64,000 nt of DNA from Collinsella sp. AM17-1 (GCF_003470665.1 NZ_QRJZ01000003.1:99288-163287); one strand, 5' to 3'. Shown: positions 17,527 to 26,591, counted from the stretch's first letter. Program-made: numbers and translations. Notes: a model not told the origin generated them from the letters alone.

Positions 17527-17868
17527 CTACTTAGTCCACAGTGTTTTGACATTGCCTGTATCCCCGTACTGCAATTTGATGCCTTCTGCTTTCGAGATGG
17601 TGACGTAAAGCGATTTGCCGTCCTTTAAACAGAATTGCACTTGGATAGAAGTGTCCTCGCCCGACCCCCACGAGCCGTAGGTAACGGAGACAACGTCTCC
17701 CCAGAAGCTCGGCACTCGGGATACGGAATCCCCGAGGGCATTGGTCTGCTTCGCGCAGTCGCTGATCCCCTTCTCGATTCGGTTCAGCTCCGCGGCGGTG
17801 ACGGGAGTGTTACCGGAGACCTTGTCCTTCCAAGTCTTCATTGCGAATACGATTTTTTCGAATGCCAT
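17527..17868 (-). CDS. Variable tail-tip protein: constant N-terminus joined to expressed cassette A
   Basis: 113 aa. Residues 1-46 are the constant part (KTWKDKVSGNTPVTAAELNR, then ISDCAKQTNALG), a short helical domain seen at the N-terminus of many siphovirus tail fibres. Residues 47-50, Asp-Ser-Val-Ser, are encoded by site 5. The remaining 63 residues are cassette A (RVPSFWGDVVSVTYGSWG, ending VKTLWTK). AAAGGAC precedes the ATG. It is the last gene of the tail operon, directly after the BppU-like gene. A receptor-binding role is inferred from position and from the switching arrangement. Confidence 0.8.
   Translation of the reverse strand: MAFEKIVFAMKTWKDKVSGNTPVTAAELNRIEKGISDCAKQTNALGDSVSRVPSFWGDVVSVTYGSWGSGEDTSIQVQFCLKDGKSLYVTISKAEGIKLQYGDTGNVKTLWTK
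17719..17728 (-). repeat. Shufflon site 5 (TTCCGTATCC, minus), junction of constant and variable parts
   Basis: Minus-oriented copy inside the expressed gene, coding Ser-Val-Ser after Asp. It is inverted relative to sites 1 and 2 and direct relative to sites 3 and 4. Confidence 0.87.
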
Positions 17869-17883
17869 GATGTTGTCCTTTCG

Positions 17884-18654
17884 TTAGACAGTGAACGGTG
17901 TCCAAGCGCCTTTTTCGTCGGGGAACGTTGTATCTGATGGGAATGTCGTCGAGTCGGGCCACAGCGCCGTGCCGGGCAGGCCAGCGTCCCAACGCTTGAA
18001 CGACGTAATCTTGTGCGTGCTCTCGTTGGTCTGCATCCAGAGCATCCCGTCCACGCGCTTGTCGCGGGCGGGCTCCGCGGCCTGCATGTAGTAGGGCTTG
18101 GTCGCGGATGCCGCGGCGTTCGCCTGCTTGGCTGCGGCGGTTGCCGCGCTCGCGGCCCTGTTGGCAGCGTCGGCATTGCCCTCGGCGGACGATGCCGCCG
18201 ACTCGGCCCTCTTCGTCGCGGAGGTCACGGCGGCGTTTAGCGAGGCCCACTCGCGCTGGAGCGCGTCGAGCTCGTTGTCGTAGTCCTCGGACTGGCCGCC
18301 GCTGCCGTCGACGCTGCCGAGGATGACCAGCGCGAAGTCCTCGGTCGTCTCGGAGCCGGTGCCGCAGAACTCGAAGTACGCGAGGCGGCACCTCCCCGCC
18401 CCGTTGACCGCCTGCGGCGGGAGCGTGACGCTCACCGTGCCGTTGCCCACGGTCGCCGAGCAGCGCGCCCACGTGCCGTCGGCGTGGAGCACGCACAGGC
18501 GCGCGAGCTGGCACGTCGGGGTGTACGTCGCGCCGTCCACGGTGAGCGACGCCGTTATCTTCTGGGTCTGCGTCTCGCCCCTGCGCACGGTGACGCGCTG
18601 CGGGACGGTTCCCGGGCGCTTGCGCATGTCGAGCGCTATCGCGTGGTTGATCAT
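17884..18654 (-). CDS. BppU-like baseplate upper protein / tail fibre
   Basis: 256 aa. The start is the ATG overlapping the upstream stop (ATGA); the longer frame to 18792 is not supported. The N-terminal 120 residues resemble the BppU N-terminal domain that docks receptor-binding proteins on siphovirus baseplates (RRGETQTQKITASLTVDGAT; GRCRLAYFEF). An Ala-rich coiled coil follows (about 130-190), then a C-terminal domain with GMLWMQTNESTHKI, LWPDSTTFPSDTTFPDE. It is 15 bp upstream of the variable tail-tip gene, whose product may attach to it. Confidence 0.75.
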   Translation of the reverse strand: MINHAIALDMRKRPGTVPQRVTVRRGETQTQKITASLTVDGATYTPTCQLARLCVLHADGTWARCSATVGNGTVSVTLPPQAVNGAGRCRLAYFEFCGTGSETTEDFALVILGSVDGSGGQSEDYDNELDALQREWASLNAAVTSATKRAESAASSAEGNADAANRAASAATAAAKQANAAASATKPYYMQAAEPARDKRVDGMLWMQTNESTHKITSFKRWDAGLPGTALWPDSTTFPSDTTFPDEKGAWTPFTV

Positions 18655-19037
18655 TCCTTGGCCTCCAGCGCCTTGAGCGCGTCGAGCGCGGCCCTGAAGG
18701 CCTCGACCGGGTCGACGGACTCGGTTCCCTCCCCCGTCTCGTCGGCCGTGGCCGGCTGCGGGTCGACGATGGCCGACAGCGCGTCGAAGCACGCCACGGT
18801 TGCCGCCGTGCGCCTGTCGACGTAGGACGTGGTGACGATCTCGTACGCCTGCCTCTCTTGCTGCGGTTCCTCGACCTCGCTGGCGTCGACGACCTCGCGC
18901 TTTCCGTCGTCGTATACGGCGATGAAGATGATGCCGGCGGCGGCCGCCCGGGCGATGAGCTCGCTGTCGAATTCGGTGAGGTAGCTCTCGACGTTCCCGA
19001 TGGGGTCGTGCGCCATGTAATGCGTGATCTTTGCCAT
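18651..19037 (-). CDS. Phage tail-associated protein, unknown function
   Basis: 128 aa starting MAKITHYMAHDPIG, with AGGAGGAAAC just upstream of the ATG. The first 60 residues contain a short beta-rich region (IIFIAVYDDGKREVVDASE); the C-terminal half is Ala/Glu-rich and helical, ending FRAALDALKALEAKE. It is eight bp after Tal and overlaps the BppU-like start by four bp. Not recognised. Confidence 0.65.
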   Translation of the reverse strand: MAKITHYMAHDPIGNVESYLTEFDSELIARAAAAGIIFIAVYDDGKREVVDASEVEEPQQERQAYEIVTTSYVDRRTAATVACFDALSAIVDPQPATADETGEGTESVDPVEAFRAALDALKALEAKE

Positions 19038-19045
19038 GTTTCCTC

Positions 19046-21862
19046 CTAGAGACTGCAAGACGTGCAGAAGCCGTTGATGAAGTGGATGTTGCCGGTCGTG
19101 TAGTAGAACCTCAGCCTTCCGTCGTCGAGTTCTTTGAAGTCGCTCATGTACCTGATGCTCTTCTCCCCGGTCAGGCCTGTCGTCGTCGTCTCGCTGGTGT
19201 CGCTGGACGCCTTGACCGAGAGCGACGGGGAGCTGATGCGGACCGCCCCGTCCGCCTGGAATTGCAGGCCGTAGAGCGTCGTGTTGGTCGGGATGTCGCG
19301 CACCGACGTCGAGAAGTCGATATAGCCGACTCTCGACGGGGACGAGGCGCTTCCTTTCTTTCGGTAGCCCTCCATCTGGCCGTAGCCGTTCAGCATCGTG
19401 TAGCACGAGCTGTTTCCGCATGTGAAGGTTCCGCTGGCCGTGATGTTCTTCGCCGTCATGTAGTTGGTCGTCAGCACGCCTTCCTTGAGGTTCCACGTGT
19501 TCCGGCCCTTGGCGTCGGCGATGGTCCCCGTGGCGACGTAGCTCGCGTTGAGGTAGACCCTGTTGTTGCTCATGTAGAGGCCCTGCTCAGCGCCGCCGTT
19601 GGTCAGGCGGTCGAAGATGGCCTTCTGGTCCATCTGCTCGTCGTAGGCGCTCAGGATGCCGTCGGCATAGTCTTTAGCGTTCTCCTGCTCGATGGCGTGA
19701 CGCGCCCCGGTCGCGGCATCGGCGTAGTCCTTGACCGCGCTCGAGTAGGCTCCGTAGGCCGCGTCGTACTCGTACATGACGGCCTTGAGCTCCTCGGCGG
19801 TCTTGCACTTGAGCACCTTATCGACCTTGTCGGCGTAGGCGCCGTACGTGCCGCCCTCGTCGGTCGTGCCGAAGGCCTTGGTGTAGCGGGGGCCGAGGAC
19901 GGACGAGAGGAACTGGGCGCTGAGCGCCTTGTTCGACTTGAGCGCGTTGAACTGCGAGGTCATCTCCTCGCGCTCCTTGTCGACGTCCTGCTTGGCCTTC
20001 TTCACGGCTGCGGCCTCCGCCTCGGTCACCACACCGTCTTTGGCTAGGTCGTTGACCGTGGTGTCGAGGTCCCTAAGGGACTGGTTGAGGTCGTAGGCGC
20101 TCTGATTCGCTTTGTTCAGTGCAGCCACGAGGACAGGCGAGGAATGATTGACCGAGCCGTCCCCGTAGGTGATGCGGTCCATCTCCCAGATGAAATAACC
20201 GTTCTCCCACTCGGGGATGTCTTCCGACCATCCCAGCTCGGGATTTTGCATGTTCAGCGGCGGCACTGTGTCGGACTGATTCTTCGCGTAGAGTTTCACG
20301 GTCGACTTGACCACGGCGTTCGTCGTGGCGATGTCCTTGCCGTCGAGCTTGGCGCCGGGGCCTAGATGGACCTCGCTCTCGTCGAGGTTCCAGTAGTTCT
20401 TGCCGCTCCTGTCCTGGATGGTGCCGGCCTTGATCAGGTCGCCGAGCATCGTGCCGAAGCAGATGAACTCGGCGAAGAAGCCCTTTCCCGTGCCGAACGT
20501 GCGCCAGTCCCACGAGCCGTCGGCCTTGCAGCCGCCGGCGATGCGGAAGCCCTGGGAGCACAGCTGCATGGCCATGCCGTCGCCGGTCGTCGAGCGGCCG
20601 TCCGCGTCGAGGGGCACGGAGCCGAATATCAGGCCGCGCTCGAAGCTCGTGTGGACGTAGCTGTTGCCCGCGAGGTTGAACTGCACATTCATGCTGTCCA
20701 TGACCTGCTGGAGGTACGACGGCGGCGTGGATGCCGCCACATCCCAGCTGGACGAGCGCTTGGACAGGCTCGACAGCTTCTGCTGCTGCGCCAGCCACAT
20801 GTCCGCGATTGTCTCGGTCACGTTGCCGAGCGTCACGCGGACGGTGCCGCCGAGCTGGTCGGTGACTAGCTTGGTCACACGACCCTCGCAGCGCAGCGCC
20901 GGGCTGAATGCCGTGTCGACGATCTGCACGTCGTCGCCGACCGCCACGCCCTCCCAGTCGCGCCCGAACTGCATGAGGTCGACGGCGTCGGCCTCGTAGG
21001 TCATTCCCGGCTCCTTGCGGGAGTCGAGGTATGCGCGGGTCTCGGCGAGCAGCGTCGCCGCGTCCTCGCAATTTGAATTTTCATATTGTCCGAACACGTG
21101 CGCGCGCCCGCCCCTGCCGTCGGGTCGCCCGTACAGCCCGAGCGCGGTCGCATCCTCCACGTAGTTCTTGCCGTTGTTGATGTCGCCGAACGTCAGCTTG
21201 CGCCCGTAGCCGCCCGTGTCGGTCTCGATTCCCTTGCCGTAGCCGTAGCAGGCGGTGATCGCCCCGTAGTGCTCGGTGCGGGAGACGGATGCCAGGTCCT
21301 TGGTGTAGGTGAACCGGCGGTGGCCGCCCTTCGCGCCTCGATGCGAGCGGATGCCCACCCTGCGAGAGGTCACCTTTCCGCCGGATACGGTGATTTCAGT
21401 CTCAAGCTCGCCGCCGCATTCCAAGATTGACTGGAGCGCCTCGCGCGCCGAGGTGTGGTAGAAGGTCAGGCCCTTGTCGACGGTGCCGGTCCGGTCGACC
21501 GTTCCGGCGGTCCAGCGGGTCGGCCCAAGGCAGACATTCAGCGCCTGCAAGAAGCCGTAGCCGTAGGGGCGCTTGTCCTCGATATAGTCGCCGTACGTCT
21601 CGCAGATTGAGTTGATAGCCGTGTCCGTGTAGACCGTATCGCCTCCGGCGTGGAGGCCCTTGGGGTCTTGGCAGACGTGCTCGTGGACCTTGCCGAGGCG
21701 GTCGGCCCAGACGAGGCGGTAGCCCTGCTTGAGCGCGAAGGTCGTGACGATGTCCACGCTGTCCTCGCCGTTGAGCTCGTCGGTATGGGTGAGGGAGAGC
21801 AGCTCCTCGGGGCCGATTGTCGATACGTAGGCGTCCTGCCACGTGTATACGTCAATTCGCAC
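19046..21862 (-). CDS. Tail-associated protein (Tal, prophage tail endopeptidase family)
   Basis: 938 aa, start GTG immediately after the Dit stop (TAG then GTG). Residues 1-380 are the conserved phage minor structural protein/Tal domain that forms the baseplate hub (LLSLTHTDELNGEDSVDIVT; GLTFYHTSAREALQSILE; WEGVAVGDDVQIVD). The middle carries repeated GTIQDRSGKNYWNLDESEV and GTIADAKGRNTWNLKEGV blocks and a long helical coiled coil (about 590-780). The C-terminus (from about 830) is beta-rich and ends in a Cys-containing tail. Alternative: a fused tail fibre; either way it is the tail tip. Confidence 0.83.
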   Translation of the reverse strand: MRIDVYTWQDAYVSTIGPEELLSLTHTDELNGEDSVDIVTTFALKQGYRLVWADRLGKVHEHVCQDPKGLHAGGDTVYTDTAINSICETYGDYIEDKRPYGYGFLQALNVCLGPTRWTAGTVDRTGTVDKGLTFYHTSAREALQSILECGGELETEITVSGGKVTSRRVGIRSHRGAKGGHRRFTYTKDLASVSRTEHYGAITACYGYGKGIETDTGGYGRKLTFGDINNGKNYVEDATALGLYGRPDGRGGRAHVFGQYENSNCEDAATLLAETRAYLDSRKEPGMTYEADAVDLMQFGRDWEGVAVGDDVQIVDTAFSPALRCEGRVTKLVTDQLGGTVRVTLGNVTETIADMWLAQQQKLSSLSKRSSSWDVAASTPPSYLQQVMDSMNVQFNLAGNSYVHTSFERGLIFGSVPLDADGRSTTGDGMAMQLCSQGFRIAGGCKADGSWDWRTFGTGKGFFAEFICFGTMLGDLIKAGTIQDRSGKNYWNLDESEVHLGPGAKLDGKDIATTNAVVKSTVKLYAKNQSDTVPPLNMQNPELGWSEDIPEWENGYFIWEMDRITYGDGSVNHSSPVLVAALNKANQSAYDLNQSLRDLDTTVNDLAKDGVVTEAEAAAVKKAKQDVDKEREEMTSQFNALKSNKALSAQFLSSVLGPRYTKAFGTTDEGGTYGAYADKVDKVLKCKTAEELKAVMYEYDAAYGAYSSAVKDYADAATGARHAIEQENAKDYADGILSAYDEQMDQKAIFDRLTNGGAEQGLYMSNNRVYLNASYVATGTIADAKGRNTWNLKEGVLTTNYMTAKNITASGTFTCGNSSCYTMLNGYGQMEGYRKKGSASSPSRVGYIDFSTSVRDIPTNTTLYGLQFQADGAVRISSPSLSVKASSDTSETTTTGLTGEKSIRYMSDFKELDDGRLRFYYTTGNIHFINGFCTSCSL

Positions 21863-22561
21863 CTAGAGCCACCTCTCCTCCCATTCGAGCGTCGCGGTGC
21901 CGCCGCTCGTCTTGATCTGCTGCACGCCGTCGAGCGAGAAGAAGTCGCTCGCGACGGTCACGGGCCAGTCCGCGCCGTTGACCGTGCAGCGCTCCGCGCG
22001 CATGTCCAGCACGACGGTCTGCGCGCCGGTGAACGACGCCTCGACACGGACGAAGCGCCCGGTCGAGACATTAGTGAATGTCCAGCTCGAGCCTGCCGGG
22101 GGCCTGCACGTGACCGTAGGGTAGGCCCTGTAGTTGCCCCCGGCGGCGACGGCGCGCTGGGATGCCGACACCTGCTCGGAGCGTCGCTGCCCGTAGGCGG
22201 CGGGGTCTGCACAGTAGAACCCGAGCGTGAGATTCGGCATGTGCGCGTTGCGCCCCTGCTCCGCCCCTCCCCTGTAGCGCGCGAGCATGTAGCGCTCGGG
22301 AGCGTCGTCGAGCACGAGGGCCTTCTCGCCGCCGGACAGCGCCGAGGCGAGCACGGCCCTTGCCTCGGCGACCTCGTCGAGGGAGCCGCCGACGATGTTG
22401 CAGTCGACCGCTATCTCGACGGGCTCGAGGCCCGTGGCGCGGATATGCGAGCCGTCCATGCCGGGGACCTCGGTCTCATCGAGCCGCACCTTGGGGACAA
22501 TCGGTCTCGTGACCTTGGTCACCAGCAGGTACGGCGTGAGGTCGATTCCGCCGAATATCAT
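21863..22561 (-). CDS. Distal tail protein (Dit)
   Basis: 232 aa. Start ATG overlaps the tape-measure stop (ATGA). The N-terminal half is the siphovirus Dit/tail-component fold (LVTKVTRPIVPKVRLDETEV, PGMDGSHIRATGLEPVEIAV, LTLGFYCADPAAYG); the C-terminal half is a galectin-like beta domain. It forms the ring joining tail tube and tip. Its place between tape measure and Tal is canonical. Confidence 0.85.
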   Translation of the reverse strand: MIFGGIDLTPYLLVTKVTRPIVPKVRLDETEVPGMDGSHIRATGLEPVEIAVDCNIVGGSLDEVAEARAVLASALSGGEKALVLDDAPERYMLARYRGGAEQGRNAHMPNLTLGFYCADPAAYGQRRSEQVSASQRAVAAGGNYRAYPTVTCRPPAGSSWTFTNVSTGRFVRVEASFTGAQTVVLDMRAERCTVNGADWPVTVASDFFSLDGVQQIKTSGGTATLEWEERWL

Positions 22562-25029
22562 GCGAACCCCCTTGCGGCGAGCGTGTGCCTGCCGCGCATC
22601 GCGATGGCGGAGGAGACGCGCTCCGAGTCGATGTACAGGTTTCCGTCCTTGTCCCGGATCTGCTCGAGGATGGACAGGATGCCGGCGAGGGCGTCGTCGG
22701 AATCCTCCTCGGGACGCGCAGGCGTGTAGACCGCGGACGGCGCGACGGTCAGGCCCGTCGAGAGCATCCCCTGCGCGGTGTCCATGGCGCCGCTGATTGC
22801 GGAGACCACGGTGCCGGTGCCGGAGCCGATGCCCTGCGCCCAGCCCTGCATGAGGGCCTTGCCCGAGAAGGTCGTGTAGCCGTGCCCGGAGAAGGGGCCG
22901 ACCTTTGCCGGCGAGAACGGGAAGAAGGAGCGGATTCTGGAGACTGCGCCGGAGACCGCCGAGGTCACCGAGCCGATAGCGGACATGATGCCGTCCTTCA
23001 GGCCGTTGAGTATCGACTTGCCGGAGTTGAAGAGCCAGTTGCGCGCACCCGAGAAGAACCCGGTGATCTTGCCCTTGATGCTCGTGACGGTCCTGTAGAC
23101 GGAGTTGATTCCGTTGGACGCCGCGCTCTTGATGCCCTCCCAGATGGACGAGCAGGCGCTCTTGATGCTCCCCCACATGCTCGACCACGTGGAGCTGATG
23201 CTGTTGAGCACGGAGCTGATCACGCCGCTGACCTGATTTATCGCCGAGTTGACGGCAAACTTGATGCGTCCCCAGACCACCTCGGCGAAATCGCGGACGG
23301 TGTCCCACACGCTTGACCAAATCGAGCTGATTCCATCGAGCGTGGACGTTATCACGGACTCGACGACCCCGATGGCCGCTCGCACGGCGAACTCAATCTG
23401 CGACCAGACGAGCTCGGCTACCGACTTGATGGTGTTCCAGACCGTATCCCAGTCGCCACTTATCGCGGCGGTGACCGTGGAGATGACTGTCTGCACCACG
23501 GCCATCGCGACCTGGACGGCAGTGGAGATTGCATCCATCACGCCAGTCAGGACAGCGGAGATCACCGGCCAGACCGCGTGCCAGACGGCGGAGATGATGC
23601 CCATCGCCACCTGAATCGCGCCCTGGATGAGCGGCATCGCCGCCAGCACGGCGGACAGCACGGACTGCACGGCGGGCATGGCGATGGCGACGAGCTGCGA
23701 GACGGTCGTCATCACGTCCGCGATGACACCGACCAGGAAGCCGATGACCGGCGACAGCGCCTGCACGATGCCGAGCACCACCTGTATGCCGGTGGAGAGC
23801 ACCGGCAGCACGGCCTGCGCGATGTTGAGCAGCGCCGTGCCGATTGGCGCGATGAGCGGCGCGATGAACCCGATTGCCGCCTTGATGCCGTTGCCGACGG
23901 ACGTGGCCACGCCCAGGATGGCCTGAAGCGCCGAGCAGATCTGCGAGGAGTCCACCTTCGGCAGCTTGATACCGATGCCGGCGAGCGCGCCGACGGCGAT
24001 GTTCCACGCCGTGGCGAGCGCCTCGGACACGATGGGCGTGAGCACCGACGCGATGCCGGAGAGCGCCGCGGGGAGCGCCTTGATGATGCCCTGCCCGATC
24101 TGTGCGACGCGCGGCGCGATGTTCTTGGCGACCGCGCCGACGGACGTGAGCAGCTGCTCGGTGAGCTGCGAGAAGTCCACGTCGTCTCGGCCCAGACCGG
24201 TGAGGAAGTTCTCCCATGATGCCTTGGCCATGCCGATGGAGCCGGAGATGGTCGTCGCGGCCTCCTTGGAGGTCGTGCCGGTGATGCCCATCTCGGACTG
24301 CACGGTGTGGATGGCCTCGACCACGTCGGCGTAGCTGTCGATGGTGAGGTCGGCGGTCTTGCCCTGCGCCGCGCGCAGCTTGTTGGCGTCCGCGATGAGT
24401 CGCTCCATCTCGGACTTCGTGCCGCCGTAGCCCAGCTTCAGGTTGTCCAGCATCGTATAGTTCTGCTTGGCAAAACCTTGGTAGGCGTTCTGGACGTCGG
24501 CCATGTCCGAGCCCATCTTGTTGACGTTGTCCGCCATGTCGCCCATCGCCGTGTTGGCGGACTCGGCGGCCTTCGCCACGTCGCCGCCGCACGAGCTCAC
24601 GAGCGATGCGGCGAAGCTGGTCGCCTGGGTCATGTATTGGTTTGCGCTCATGCCGCACGTCTTGTACGCTTCCGCGGCGTATCCCTGCAGTTTGCCGGAC
24701 GCGGAGCCGAAGAGCGTATCGACGCCGCCGACCAGCTGCTCGTAGTCGGCGTATGCGGATACCGCAGCGCCGCCGATTGCGGTCACCGCCGTGGTGAGCG
24801 CGCCCATGCCAGCCGCGGCGACGGTGCCCACGCCCCTGGCGACGGTGCCGAGCCCGCTCAGCAGCCCGCCCGAGCGCTTGACGCCGCCGTCCACGCCGGA
24901 GGTCATCGAGTCGCCGAATGTCTTTCCGGCCTTGGAGCCCGTGTCGCCGAACTCGGAGCAGACCGCGCCGGCGAAGCCCTTCATGGACGGCATGAGCGTG
25001 ATGCATGCCGAGCCTACGCTAGTCGCCAT
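22558..25029 (-). CDS. Tape measure protein
   Basis: 823 aa. The N-terminal 300 residues carry the TP901-type tape-measure domain (YEQLVGGVDTLFGSASGKLQ; QNAYQGFAKQNYTMLDNLKL). A long hydrophobic, helical middle (about 300-520) has repeats such as IWSSVWDTVRDFAEVVW and TWSSMWGSIKSACSSIWEG. Sets tail length and is ejected during infection. Its start overlaps the end of the frameshifted chaperone by 11 bp. At 823 aa it predicts a tail of roughly 120 nm by the usual 1.5 angstrom per residue rule. Confidence 0.93.
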   Translation of the reverse strand: MATSVGSACITLMPSMKGFAGAVCSEFGDTGSKAGKTFGDSMTSGVDGGVKRSGGLLSGLGTVARGVGTVAAAGMGALTTAVTAIGGAAVSAYADYEQLVGGVDTLFGSASGKLQGYAAEAYKTCGMSANQYMTQATSFAASLVSSCGGDVAKAAESANTAMGDMADNVNKMGSDMADVQNAYQGFAKQNYTMLDNLKLGYGGTKSEMERLIADANKLRAAQGKTADLTIDSYADVVEAIHTVQSEMGITGTTSKEAATTISGSIGMAKASWENFLTGLGRDDVDFSQLTEQLLTSVGAVAKNIAPRVAQIGQGIIKALPAALSGIASVLTPIVSEALATAWNIAVGALAGIGIKLPKVDSSQICSALQAILGVATSVGNGIKAAIGFIAPLIAPIGTALLNIAQAVLPVLSTGIQVVLGIVQALSPVIGFLVGVIADVMTTVSQLVAIAMPAVQSVLSAVLAAMPLIQGAIQVAMGIISAVWHAVWPVISAVLTGVMDAISTAVQVAMAVVQTVISTVTAAISGDWDTVWNTIKSVAELVWSQIEFAVRAAIGVVESVITSTLDGISSIWSSVWDTVRDFAEVVWGRIKFAVNSAINQVSGVISSVLNSISSTWSSMWGSIKSACSSIWEGIKSAASNGINSVYRTVTSIKGKITGFFSGARNWLFNSGKSILNGLKDGIMSAIGSVTSAVSGAVSRIRSFFPFSPAKVGPFSGHGYTTFSGKALMQGWAQGIGSGTGTVVSAISGAMDTAQGMLSTGLTVAPSAVYTPARPEEDSDDALAGILSILEQIRDKDGNLYIDSERVSSAIAMRGRHTLAARGFA

Positions 25030-25662
25030 CCCGTCCTCCTAATCCTAGAATCTCGTCGATTTCCGCCCTGTTCGCGAGGGCGTTGCGCTGGTGCCTCTTG
25101 AGCTCCGCGAGCTGCCCGGGCGTCTTGAGCGGCTGCGGCTCCTGCGGCGGCCGATGCTTCTTGTCGCTCAGCCCCCACGCGAGGCTCCTGAGCTGGTGCT
25201 CGATGCGCCAGAGCATGTACGTCTCCTCGCTCCACTTGAGCTCCGGGTACATGCGGCGCGCGCACCTCGACTCCTTGGGAAGCTGCTCCCACAGGAGGGC
25301 GGCGCGCCGGAGGTCGTCCGGTCCGCCCTCGAGCGGGAGGTCGATGCCGTAGTACTGGCGGAAGTCCGCTACGACTTCTGCGCGGTGCCCTTCGAGCTCG
25401 AGGACGAACCCTGGGAGTTTTTTGCCTTCGCCGCCTCGAATGCGGCCTGCATGAGCACGCCCGTGGACTCGACGGAGCCGCCGAGGCGCTCCATGTACTC
25501 CTCGTCACGGCCCGCGAAGACGCGCTCGAAGGCCTCGAACATCCCGCCCGGCTCGGTCTCGCTCTTGGCGAACTGCTTGTTGGTCTTGTAGCTGAGCAGC
25601 TCGTCGAGGTCTGCGGTGAACTCCCCGTCGATGCCGGTGATGGTGAACGTGAGCTCGGTCAT
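25019..25662 (-). CDS. Tail assembly chaperone gpGT-like, -1 frameshift product
   Basis: The frame ending at 25019 (77 aa from an internal ATG at 25252) has no start of its own but stays open back through the A AAA AAC slippery heptamer at 25423-25417. After a -1 shift, translation continues GKKLPGFVLELEGH, then DFRQYYGIDLPLEGG, WEQLPKESRCARR and MYPELKWSEETYMLW. This is the usual G/GT arrangement before a tape-measure gene. The extension resembles the DUF5361/Gp15-like T half. Fusion product about 214 aa. Confidence 0.8.
25369..25662 (-). CDS. Tail assembly chaperone gpG-like
   Basis: 97 aa, unshifted product. It contains DLDELLSYKTNKQFAKSETE and FEAFERVFAGRDEEYMERLG, followed by an Ala/Ser/Lys tail that begins at the slippery site. 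Phage chaperones of this type coat the tape measure before tube assembly. Its ATG overlaps the major tail protein stop. Confidence 0.83.
   Translation of the reverse strand: MTELTFTITGIDGEFTADLDELLSYKTNKQFAKSETEPGGMFEAFERVFAGRDEEYMERLGGSVESTGVLMQAAFEAAKAKNSQGSSSSSKGTAQKS
25417..25423 (-). promoter_or_regulatory. Programmed -1 frameshift slippery site A AAA AAC
   Basis: On the minus strand the codons read GCA AAA AAC; slipping back one base gives AAA AAA pairing. The zero frame then runs 18 more codons to TAG at 25369, while the -1 frame is open to 25019. Confidence 0.82.
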
Positions 25663-26240
25663 TACTTGCCCTCCGCGGTCTCGGTGGACTGGATGTAGTC
25701 GTAGCAGGTGTTGCCGTCCTCGTCGGTGAGGTACTTGACCGTGAGGGCGCGCGCGGCGAGCTCGCCCACGGCAAGGGTGAGGTCGTCAAGCTCGGAGGAC
25801 TGGGCGAGCGGCACCACCTTGCGCCAGCGGCGGCCGTCCTTGAGCACGAGCTCGAGCACGGCGGGCCACGTCTCAGTGGAGTCGCCGTTGTGCTTGACCG
25901 TGATCATGCCGGCCTCGTCCTTGACGTTGTCGGAGCCGTACATGACCTTGAGGGTCGCGGCCTTGATCTCGGCGAGCGTGAGCTGCGCGCTCTCGACGCG
26001 GGAGGTCTGCGGCGACGCCATGAGGTCGCCGTTCATGTCCTTGATGTCCTCGGAGTCGCTGTCGAGCGTCTCGACGTAGCCGTCCTCGCTGATGTAGCCG
26101 AGGCATTTCCACGCCTCGGGCAGCGCGGTCCTGTAGTCGGTCGGCAGCGCCGTTTCGGCGGGCGCGGTGAAGATGTAGCCGCCCTTTACTCCCTTGGCGC
26201 TGGAGACGTTGGCGACGTTGTTTTTGTTGCTTTCTGCCAT
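25662..26240 (-). CDS. Major tail protein
   Basis: 192 aa. Typical tail-tube features: N-terminal KGGYIFTAPAETALPTDYRT, central SEDGYVETLDSDSEDIKDMN, ESAQLTLAEIKAATLKVMYG and LVLKDGRRWRKVVP. Position directly before the chaperone pair and after the tail-completion genes is canonical. Normal length for phages of this group. Confidence 0.85.
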   Translation of the reverse strand: MAESNKNNVANVSSAKGVKGGYIFTAPAETALPTDYRTALPEAWKCLGYISEDGYVETLDSDSEDIKDMNGDLMASPQTSRVESAQLTLAEIKAATLKVMYGSDNVKDEAGMITVKHNGDSTETWPAVLELVLKDGRRWRKVVPLAQSSELDDLTLAVGELAARALTVKYLTDEDGNTCYDYIQSTETAEGK

Positions 26241-26249
26241 GATTGCTCC

Positions 26250-26591
26250 TTATTCGCAGATGGTCAGGTTGATGTTCGTCTGGTATCTGGGAGTCCCCGT
26301 GTCGGGGTCGTCCCATCGGTAGGTGCCGTCGGGCACGGCGGAGAACACGTTCGGCTCGTCCTCGATGGCGGCGCACGCCCGCTCGACGGCCTCGGCGATC
26401 TCGCGTGCGCGCCTGCGGGTCTTCGCCCACGACGTGGCGAGCACTCGCGGGGACTGGATGAATCGTGTCGCGCTCGTGGCGGCGAGGGTGACCTGGACGA
26501 ACTCATCGGGTCTCTCGCGCGGAACGTCCGGCACGCATTTGATGCCGGTCGCGTCCATGAGCCGCTTGGCGACCACCCTCTCGATGTCCAT
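26250..26591 (-). CDS. Tail terminator/completion protein
   Basis: 113 aa with MDIERVVAKRLMDAT, FVQVTLAATSATRFIQSPRV and RRRAREIAEAVERACAAIED. The plan (N-terminal helix, beta sheet, long helix) fits small tail-completion proteins. Assigned mostly by synteny between the HK97 gp10-like gene and the major tail protein. Confidence 0.65.
   Translation of the reverse strand: MDIERVVAKRLMDATGIKCVPDVPRERPDEFVQVTLAATSATRFIQSPRVLATSWAKTRRRAREIAEAVERACAAIEDEPNVFSAVPDGTYRWDDPDTGTPRYQTNINLTICE

Noticed and set aside
25014..25508. 164-aa Arg/Pro-rich frame over the tail chaperone region
   Set aside because: Shadow frame; the frameshift-extended chaperone explains the region.
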